DNA of 64,000 nucleotides, from NCBI RefSeq assembly GCF_000143415.4, contig NW_003314305.1:500196-564195 (forward strand), in the 5' to 3' direction. Numbering within the stretch: position 1 is the stretch's first letter; each line of letters opens with the position of its first letter. The notes beneath the pieces are model-generated. The model searched no databases. It was given only the letters and a program-made list of their open reading frames with translations, and was not told the origin of the DNA. This stretch comes from Selaginella moellendorffii. Its lineage: Eukaryota; Streptophyta; Lycopodiopsida; Selaginellales; Selaginellaceae. Positions 57,257 through 64,000 of the stretch are shown here, piece by piece. Both the position numbers and the translations under genes were made by a program.

Positions 57257-58611
57257 GAGCTTACAAGAAGATAAACTTGAACTTGTATCAACCAACACGG
57301 AGAGAACAATAGAAGACCTCTTGTTATAAAAACGAGCTTGGAAAGTAAACATTGGATGAACCGATGCTGAGTGAACCCCTTGAACCCCTTAATGATACTC
57401 CCAAAAGAAAGATAGAAGGGTCACTAACTTATTCGCGCAAGGTCCCTCCATTACTCGTGTGACTTTTTGTTTTTTGGATGCATTTTGGTATCCAAACCTT
57501 CCACGGCAACAACACCAATGGGACGTTGTTGACGCCAAGGTCTCCAGCTAGGAAATGGAGGTCGCCAATCCGGAAAACGCCGACAATGCCAATAAATATG
57601 ACCAACTTCATCACACACCCAGCAGCGAACATCATGGCCATGACCATATCCTCACCCTTATCCTTGGACTCAAGTAGCAGCAGCATCAACCTCCATTGGA
57701 ACAAGACCATCACCTATAGGAAGTGGAGCTGAAGGACGTGTAATGAGAAGTGGAAGAGGCAACATCTCATTACGTTGTGCCAAGCGAAGAGCATCGTCAA
57801 GGGTGGTAGGAGCAAGTGCATGCACAAGTCCGACAAAATCTTGACGAAGTGCTGGCCACAACATTCCTAGCTTGATCCGCTCCGACATATTTAGCTCCGC
57901 ACGAAGTAAAAGACTTTGGAAACAAACGCCAAATTGCATCACCAACTCAGATGGCCCTTGGTGAAGACGATGAAATTGTTGGAAAGCATTCACAATCGTT
58001 GGCATGTCCGAAAGCGCATTTGAAAACACCCAGAAGAACACTCTAATCCCCACAAGTGGCTGTGCGCAACCCATTGTACCACTGCAATGCTGTCCCTTGA
58101 AGACACGTGGGAAACTCACGCAAACATCGAGCATAATCCCAAGAATGATATGTAACAATCACCATGAAGTGATCAAACCAATGGTACACATCATCCCCAG
58201 GATTCCCGCAAAAGAACTCTGGCCGAACACGAGGATTGGCACCAAGCGCAAGAGGAGTTGTACCAAGTACCGTGAATGTTGCCATCAATTGAGTTTGGTT
58301 GTTCAATTGCAAGTGCATAGCATCAAGCAATTGTACCAATTGCTGCTCCATAGTCAAAGGAGGAGATTGTTGATCTGCCATGAAGACAAACGAAGAAAGA
58401 GCAAAAGAAGAGAAATGACAAAAAGCTAGAAGGGAATGGTAGATCTAGACAATGCAAAAAGCTAAATTTAAACCAAAATCTTGAAAGGAAAGAACAAAAG
58501 AAAAGAAATGGAAAAAGCTAGATCTAGACAATGCAAAAGTTAAATGTAATCCAAAATCCCAAATCCAAGCACTTCCCAGGGACAATCAAAGTTGCCCCTC
58601 ACCTCCACCAA

Positions 58612-58786
58612 TGTGAGTGCTTGGAATATGGAAAGGGAATATAGAAAATGTGTATATCAATTAACCCAAAAGCCCTAGCTTATATATAGGAGCGAGTGGT
58701 CTGGATTGAAACCAATCCGATAGCTACCAAATCTCACTATGCTAATATTAGTATACAGCATCATAGCCATACACTTGGCCCTCACA
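58612..58786 (-). repeat. 5' LTR of gypsy element 2
   Basis: 175 bp, TG...CA, about as diverged from its partner as the two are from 16190-16365. Internally (minus strand) it is followed by TTGGTGGAGGTGAGGGGC, the presumed primer-binding area, also found after the LTR of element 3. Confidence 0.85.
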
Positions 58787-58816
58787 ATATGCATATTCTA
58801 TAAGAAGCATTACATC

Positions 58817-58890
58817 AAAGAGAGAGAGAGAGGGAGAGAGAGGGAGGGAGAGTGAGGGAGGGAGAGAGAGAGTGTGTGTGTGTGTGTGTA
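58817..58890. repeat. (GA)n/(GT)n microsatellite
   Basis: AGAGAG/GGGAGAG followed by GTGTGTG, separating two head-to-head short LTRs. Confidence 0.9.
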
Positions 58891-59261
58891 TATGGCTATA
58901 ATGCCGTATATTAATATTAGCGTAGTGGGATTTTGCTAGCCGTCAGATTGATTTCAATCCAGACCACTTGCTCTTGTGTATAAATTATGGTTTTTGGGCT
59001 AATTGATATGCATATTTTATATATTCCCTTTCAATATTCCATGCACTCACATTGGTGGAGGTGAAGGGCAATTTTGATTGTCCCTAAAGAGTGTTTGGAT
59101 TTGGGATTTTTGTTTAGATTTAGCTTTTATCATTTCCTTTCTTTTGTTCTTTCCTTTTAGGATTTTGGTTTAAATCTAGTTTTTTGCATTGTCTAAATTT
59201 CCCTTTCCTTCTAGCTTTTTGTCATTTCTCTTCTTTTGCTCTTTCCTTTTCATTCATCTTC

Positions 59262-60097
59262 ATGGTAGATCAGCAATCTTCTCCTTTTATTCTGGAGCAA
59301 TAGTTGGTACAATTGCTTGATGCTATGTGCTTACAATTGAACAACCAAACTCAATTGATGGCGACGTTCATGGCACTTGGTACAAATCCTCTTGCGCTTG
59401 GTGCCAATCCTCGTGTTCGGCCAAAGTTCTTTTGCGGGAATCCTGGGGATGATGTGTACCATTGGTTTGATCACTTCATGGTGATTGCCACATATCATTC
59501 TTGGGATGATGCTCGATGTTTGCGTGAGTTTCCCACGTGTCTTCAAGAGACAACGTTGCAATGGTACAATGGTTTGAGCATAGCCACTCATGGAGATTGG
59601 AGTGTTCTGCTAAACGTCTTCAAACACGCATTTAGACATGCCAACAGTTGTGATGATGCCTTCCAACAATTGCACCATCTTCGCCAAGGGCCATTTGAGT
59701 TGGTGATGCAATTTAGTGTTTGTTTCCGAAGTCTTTTGTTTCGTGCAAAGCCAAATATGTCAAAGTGGATCAAGCTAGGAATGTTATGGCTAACACTTCG
59801 TCAAGATTTTGTCGGACTTATGCATACATTTGCTCCTGCCACCCTTGACGATGCTCTTTGCTTGGCACAACATTATGAGACGTCACCTCTTCCACTTCTC
59901 GTTGCACATTCTTCAGCTCCACTTTCTATGGGTGATGGTCCTGTTCTAATGGAGGTTGATGTTGCTGCTGCTCGAGTTCAAGGACAAGGGTGAAGCTATG
60001 GTCATGGCTGTGATGTTTGTTGCTGGGCGTGTGATAAAGTTGGTTACACTTATTGGCATTGTTGGCGTTTTCCAGATTAGCAGCCACCATTTCCTTG
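59262..60097 (+). pseudogene. Gag of gypsy element 3
   Basis: Starts MVDQQSSPFILEQ and is interrupted by a TAG at 59301 (CAG in element 2), then stays open for 230 codons: NPRVRPKFFCGNPGDDVYHW, LREFPTCLQETTLQWYNGL, LTLRQDFVGLMHTFAP. After a TGA at 59991 a knuckle-like CCWACDKVGYTYWHC follows, with His replaced by Tyr. Confidence 0.8.
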
Positions 60098-61512
60098 TGT
60101 AAGCAATTAATTTTTCCATTCTACTTTAGTCACTTAACCACATCTCTAACCACTTAGAGGAGTCTCATTCACAACCTCCATAAGTCCAATTTAGGACTTG
60201 GGGTTTGCCAACCCCGAGAATGGCATCCATACCACTCAACCTTTGCACCTGGTCTAAGTGCTCGATCCCATGACCGACACCCCAAGATACCACCAACATA
60301 TCAGCTTGTTATGCTAAGACCATACCCTTTCACCTTGGTCTCACCGGTGGTCCAACACCACTTACCTTGCAGTCCTGTCTCTCAAAGATTGGGCCATCTG
60401 TCCATGAGTGATCATTTCATATCCACTCTTTAGCATCCTTAGGATGCCTGTAGATATGGGGAATAGCTTTCCCCAATATCTCTTTTCCGGTCCCCACCAA
60501 GTCCCTTTCTGTCCATGGCTGTGTTCGCCAACACTGCCATTGGATCAAGGCCCATAGGCCCAACGACTAAGTCCTATGGTCCTCTGGAATTTCCTCACCA
60601 CACGATTGTATCCTTGGTCACTACACCAGAGGACTATTCCTCATCCTTTCCATAGTCTGGGACTTTGGAACAACATTTCGGAACACTGTGGCCCTATGTG
60701 AGCCTCCTGAGTACTCTCCCCGCCTTTCGCCTTTGGGTGCTTTAGCCATAGGTTTAGAGCGAGGTTCTGTTGAGCCACACCAGGTATCTAAATAGGTAGT
60801 GCCACCCACACTTGGACTGAGAGCATCGATCATTTGATCTCCCAAGGGAACTAGAGTCGGCTTTTGAACACTTCACCAAGCTATCCTGCTTGTCGGTCTG
60901 TATTCACTATAGTCTTGGACTTCCTAGTGGTCAGCTCATCACTCAACACTTGGGTACAACCTTCTTGGGCCAAATTGGCCTTTCCTGGCCAAACTGGCTC
61001 CATTGGGCTCCAACCCCCACACTCTCCCTAGTATACTTTTGGAACCTCTTGCAGCCCCCCTTGGGAGACGATCGCTTTAGGCTTTCACCCAATAGCTTGT
61101 ATTAGTATTCAAACTCAGACTCGGACTCGGTTTCGGACTCGGACTCAGTCTCGGTCTCGGTCTCAGTCTCGATCTCAATTTCACCTTGGGTCCATCTCAA
61201 ACTCCATCTCAAGTTCATCTCGGACTCCATCTTGGATCCATCTCAAACTCCATCTTGTGTCCATCTCAAACTCCATCTTGGACTCTTCCATGTGTTATGT
61301 GTTGGTCTTCTTGTCTCTTTTCTAGAGACTCACTTATTGCTCGCTTCGTGCTTATTCCTTGAGCCCTTCGTTGGGAATTCCACTTTTACTCTCGATTTTT
61401 CAAATTTGAGCTTTTAGTCCAAATGCGTTACGCTCATTTGGCTTTCGCTTTGGCCACTACCACGTGGCACCCTTTTGGCTCCAATTTAGGGCTTTGGGAT
61501 TTGTGTCTCACA
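60098..61512 (-). repeat. Solo LTR related to the chromovirus LTR
   Basis: TGTAAGCAATT...TGTCTCACA, about 1.4 kb, flanked by CCTTG (60093-60097) and CCTGG (61513-61517), a 5-bp target duplication with one mismatch. The minus strand matches the chromovirus LTR in order: end GCTTACA, GAAAGCCTAAAGC block, degenerate CTCGGA hexamers (about 61108-61280). Diverged more than the other LTR copies. Confidence 0.7.
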
Positions 61513-61882
61513 CCTGGGTGGAGACCTTGGCGTCAACAACGTCCTGTTGGTGCTGCTGCAGTGGATGGTCTGGACACTAAGATGCATCCGGGAAATAAGG
61601 AGTCATGCGAGTAATTGAGGGACTTTGTGCGAGTAAGTTAATGACACCTTCATCTTTCTTTTAGGAGTATCATCAAGGGGTCACTCAGCATTGGTTCATC
61701 CAATGTTTACTTTCCAAGCTCATTTTTATAACAAGAGGTCTCCTATTATTCTTTCCGTGTTGGTTGATACAAGTTCGAGTTTATCTTCTATTGCTCGACC
61801 TGTTGCCACACATTGCCGTCTATCAGGAATCCCCCAACTCTTGCCACATTCCTGACTCTCGCCGGATTCCTAACCTGCAGAC

Positions 61883-61975
61883 CACATTCCTGATTCTCGA
61901 GACACTTTCCTATTCCTGACTCTCGAGACACTTTCCTATTCCTGACTCTCGAGACACTTCCCTATTCCTGACTCT
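61883..61975 (+). repeat. About 31-bp tandem repeat in LTR or leader
   Basis: CTCGAGACACTTTCCTATTC and TTCCTGACT are repeated three to four times with small changes. A related TTCCTGATTCTCGAG unit occurs just before. Confidence 0.8.
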
Positions 61976-62095
61976 CTGATTTCCTGTACGATTCCTGAGT
62001 CTCGAGCCACATTCCTGATATTGATGTGGCGCCTCCTCAACCTCAACTATATTTAGGCCGTCCTCAATCCAAGAGTGGTGGAGCTTCATCAACCT

Positions 62096-62110
62096 ATAGT
62101 ATATATAAGT
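62096..62110 (+). promoter_or_regulatory. TATA box of the sushi-like element
   Basis: TATAGTATATATAAG, about 235 nt upstream of the gag ATG at 62339, in the usual place for an LTR promoter. Confidence 0.5.
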
Positions 62111-62338
62111 TAGCCTTGTTCCATTTCTCCACAATCTGAATCAACGCCAGTCTAAGGCCTCTTCTTTGTTTCCACTAGCTTTTTCTCTTTGTCTTTTGCA
62201 TTTTCCAGTCTTGATCTTGTTGGGGGTCTTGACAGTTTGATTCAGATTGTGCTTTTTTCTTTTTGCTTTTACTTTAGCTCATTTCGATTGTTTGATTGCC
62301 TTTGTCTTTTTCCCCCTTTTTTATCTTTCTTCTTGTCG

Positions 62339-63310
62339 ATGGAGTCTCCAAGCCATCCTGATTTCTTTGCTGAAGTCCTTGCAAAAATCCAGTCTGAGAA
62401 TACCGAGCTGAAGGTGACCGTTCTTCACATGCAACAAGAGCTTGCTTCACTTTCGGCTCAAGGATCCAGCAAAGTTCCTGAATCGAAGGTGAGTTTCCCG
62501 GCGAAATTTTCAAGCAAGCGTTTGGAGCTTCGCGGATTTCTGAACCAAATGGAGCTGATCTTTGCACTTCAACATCAGTGGTACCCCACTCCCGAGTCTC
62601 AAATCGGTGCGATTGGGACGTTGCTTGAAGGTGCAGCTTTGTCATGGTTTTCTCCTCTTTTGGAGAAGAGCATGAAAGGGGTCATGGTTCCAGAGCTGAT
62701 GGATCTTCAATTGTTCAAAGAGAAGCTTGAAGCATGTTTTGGCGAGACGGATTGGGTTCGGGTTGCTACCACAAAGATGAGGCATCTCTCTCAGGGGTCT
62801 CGTCCTGCCTCGATCTACGCTGCAGAGTTCCAACTCCTGGCCTTGGACACTCAGTGGGATGAGCGGGCCCTGATTGACCAATTTCGTTTTGGCCTCAACA
62901 ACGGTGTCAAGGATTTGTTGCTCACCATGGAGGATCCCAAGGACCTATCGGACGCCATCAACAAAGCCGTTCGATGTGACAATCTTCTTTTTGAACGTCG
63001 TCAGGAAAGTCGCCGCGCTGCTGTTTTTCCGTCCCAGACTCAGGAATCCCAGCTTGAGTCTTCGGGGCATACTCCTGAACCTACTGCTCCGGTCCTGATG
63101 GATATTTCTGGTACTCCCCGACTCATTAGAGGGAAGTTGAGTCCTGCTGAGAAGCAACGTCGAATATCTCATAATCTTTGCCTCTACTGTGCTGATCCTA
63201 ATCACAAAGCAGCTGTGTGTCCCAAGAAGCCTCCCCAACTGCTCGAGTTCACTCTGCCTCAAAGTCCACCTCTGTTGCAATCGGGAAACGACCCTGTCCA
63301 AATAGAGTAG
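62339..63310 (+). CDS. Gag of sushi/Tcn1-like Ty3 element, about 323 aa
   Basis: The start MESPSHPDFFAEVLAKIQSE is chosen because the upstream part of the open frame is a T-rich leader. It carries a coiled N-terminal stretch, then the capsid-like domain with ELRGFLNQMELIFALQHQWY, GTLLEGAALSWFSPLLE, FKEKLEACFGETDWVR, and a single CCHC knuckle CLYCADPNHKAAVC. This DUF4939/Retrotrans_gag style is typical of fungal, vertebrate and some seedless-plant chromoviruses. It is intact over its length; the protease is in another frame, so a frameshift or separate translation is expected. Confidence 0.8.
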   Translation: MESPSHPDFFAEVLAKIQSENTELKVTVLHMQQELASLSAQGSSKVPESKVSFPAKFSSKRLELRGFLNQMELIFALQHQWYPTPESQIGAIGTLLEGAALSWFSPLLEKSMKGVMVPELMDLQLFKEKLEACFGETDWVRVATTKMRHLSQGSRPASIYAAEFQLLALDTQWDERALIDQFRFGLNNGVKDLLLTMEDPKDLSDAINKAVRCDNLLFERRQESRRAAVFPSQTQESQLESSGHTPEPTAPVLMDISGTPRLIRGKLSPAEKQRRISHNLCLYCADPNHKAAVCPKKPPQLLEFTLPQSPPLLQSGNDPVQIE

Positions 63311-64000
63311 GAGCTGTCTGTTTGGACTCCCCGAATAAAAATCACTTTTCTTCTTTATCAAGCTCCTCACCACCTTTCATCAAAGCCACCACCAATTCCC
63401 GCAACTTCCGCGTCCCATGTCTCCTTTCTTTCACTGGACAATCAGGACTCAAGGCTTTGGCGCTATTGGACTCGGGTGCAACTTCCTGCTTCATGGACAC
63501 GGACTTTGCTGCCCGACATCACGTTCCTCTTTCTCCTACCATACAGGATCTGAGGGTTGAAGGCATCGGCGGGCATTTTGTGTCTCCATCTTCCAGACTT
63601 AGGGAAATGTTGCCCGTTCGAGTACATCAGGTCCACCGTCACTGATATCACCTTCAACATCATCAACAGCAAGTCCTCCTCTGTGGTGCTTGGTCTTCCT
63701 TGGTTCCAACTACATCAGCCTCAGATTTGTTGGAAGGAATTATAGCTCATCTCTCCCACATCACCATCTCCCACGGCTTCCCCTGCTGTTCATCGAGTCT
63801 GAATCAGGAAAAGTTCCCTAAACTCAAATCGGGGTTTTGTTCCTGACTCTACGAAGTTTTCACCCTCTTCTTTTTCCTCTCTTCCATCTTACACTGGACA
63901 GTATCCTCGTCTCATCATTCCATTTAGTCGTACACCTCCTCCTATCTCCACAATCACTATGAAAGAACTCCTTCATGAAGAACCTATTTTCCTTTTTGCT
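63311..64000 (+). pseudogene. Protease region of sushi/Tcn1-like element, frameshifted, partial
   Basis: Retropepsin-like signature LLDSGATSCFMDTDFAARH at about 63466, then EGIGGHFVSPSS. After a shift near 63620, DITFNIINSKSSSVVLGLPW is read in another frame and stops at 63745. RT sequence is not reached. Whether the shifts are lesions cannot be settled from one copy. Confidence 0.6.

Larger units (their letters stand above)
56706..57265 (+). mobile_element. Cassandra-like TRIM insertion carrying 5S rRNA-derived segments
   Basis: A 560-bp insertion in the protease region of element 2, flanked by a perfect 5-bp duplication AGAAG (56701-56705, 57266-57270). It begins with TATCAGAGG, the body of a tRNA-iMet primer-binding site. 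About 200 bp of internal DNA and a purine-rich GGGAAGCGTGGTG follow, then an LTR-like unit 56906-57099 (TGTAAGCAACC...GAGCTTACA). The last 166 bp of this unit are repeated in tandem (57100-57265). Cassandra elements are non-autonomous LTR retrotransposons with a 5S rRNA sequence in the LTR; this has the same features except that no 5' LTR is present. Confidence 0.8.
53997..58381 (-). pseudogene. Gypsy element 2 gag-pol, multiply broken
   Basis: Gag begins at 58381 (MADQQSPPLT) with FFCGNPGDDVYHWFDHF and LREFPTCLQGTALQWYNGL, the Retrotrans_gag pattern, then frameshifts at about 58045. The knuckle CWVCDEVGHIYWHC is at about 57620. RT is split by a stop near 56000 ([37 protein letters not shown], with FIDD in place of Y-x-DD). 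RNase H ends with HHLGSSMADANALSRA, followed by the integrase zinc region. About 360 bp of integrase core present in element 1 are missing at about 54535 (ACG/TATTACGAGC). The C-terminal part runs to 53997 or nearby. It cannot be autonomous. Confidence 0.8.
53790..58786 (-). mobile_element. Ty3/gypsy element 2 with 175-bp LTRs
   Basis: LTRs at 53790-53965 and 58612-58786 (TGTGAGTGC...CCCTCACA), minus orientation. The flanks share only ATAT, too little to call a target duplication firmly. Internal order read on the minus strand is gag, zinc knuckle, protease region (interrupted by a Cassandra-like insertion), RT, RNase H and integrase with a large gap. Same family as 16190-18299 and the element from 58875. 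Confidence 0.85.
58875..61829 (+). mobile_element. Ty3/gypsy element 3 (same short-LTR family), incomplete
   Basis: LTR about 58875-59051 in plus orientation, leader with TTGGTGGAGGTGAAGGGC, gag from 59262, zinc knuckle about 60027, then a 1.4-kb solo LTR (60098-61512), after which the gag/protease sequence continues (61513-61829, VLVDTSSSLSSIARPVA). It ends where the next element begins near 61830; no pol or 3' LTR is present. Confidence 0.8.
61830..64000 (+). mobile_element. Ty3 element with sushi/Tcn1-like gag, runs off the window
   Basis: The 5' end (LTR or leader) starts around 61830, where the homology of element 3 stops. It contains a roughly 31-bp tandem repeat, a TATA box, gag and protease; RT should lie beyond the right edge. 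The exact LTR limits could not be set. Confidence 0.7.

Noticed and set aside
56823-57352. Repeated 78-119 codon ORFs on the minus strand
   Set aside because: They are shadows of the tandem 166-bp unit that contains the 5S-derived sequence.
61830-62338. Exact LTR of the sushi-like element
   Set aside because: Neither a clear TG...CA boundary nor a primer-binding site could be set without the 3' LTR, which lies outside the window.

Overview
The window is nuclear DNA of a vascular plant, most probably the lycophyte Selaginella moellendorffii or a close relative (inference). The grounds are very short GT-AG introns of about 45-65 nt, PLS-type pentatricopeptide repeat (PPR) genes, a plant lipoxygenase, a plant bicupin, chromodomain Ty3/gypsy retrotransposons and a TTTAGGG-type telomeric tract. 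There are no bacterial, organellar or rRNA-operon features.

Layout. (1) Positions 1-8166 are one arm of a large inverted duplication: B-lectin, PPR gene, bicupin, and an unrecognised multi-exon gene (called gene X here). The other arm, in reverse order and orientation, is about 43291-49760. The arms have decayed reciprocally. The left arm keeps an open lectin and PPR but has a dead cupin; the right arm keeps an intact cupin but has a PPR broken by a 261-bp internal inversion and a dead lectin. (2) 9.2-10.6 kb: a dead papain/granulin cysteine protease. (3) 10.7-15.8 kb: a complete eight-exon lipoxygenase, preceded by direct and inverted copies of its own first exon. (4) 16.2-32.25 kb: nested retrotransposons. 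A decayed short-LTR gypsy element is interrupted by an inverted LTR piece, a tandem array of LTR 5' parts, a chromovirus with two LTRs, and a second, deleted chromovirus. The integrase region of the chromovirus carries two tiny introns.

(5) 32.25-43.29 kb is the most unusual block. It holds two divergently oriented transcription units. On the minus strand lies a long multi-exon gene with a ParB/sulfiredoxin-like segment and basic and acidic low-complexity tails, followed by an FCP1/NIF-like HAD phosphatase module. On the plus strand lies a gene with the DUF7869-type signature (possible DDE-like transposase). About 20 copies of a roughly 20-24 bp palindrome, consensus TGGCRTGNGGCCNCAYGCCA, are scattered through the block and were not noticed elsewhere in the window. 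Several lie inside introns of only 47-56 nt. I propose it as a candidate undescribed mobile element with its own palindromic sites.

(6) 49.8-64 kb: AT-rich DNA, then a second copy of the short-LTR gypsy family (53790-58786) carrying a Cassandra-like insertion with tandem 5S-rRNA-derived segments. A third copy lies head to head with it (from about 58875) and carries a solo LTR. A Ty3 element with a sushi/Tcn1-like gag runs off the right edge.

Genes likely to be functional are the lipoxygenase, the right bicupin, the left PPR and possibly the left lectin. Most other coding sequence belongs to transposons or is broken. All domain names come from motif recognition by eye; no searches were run.
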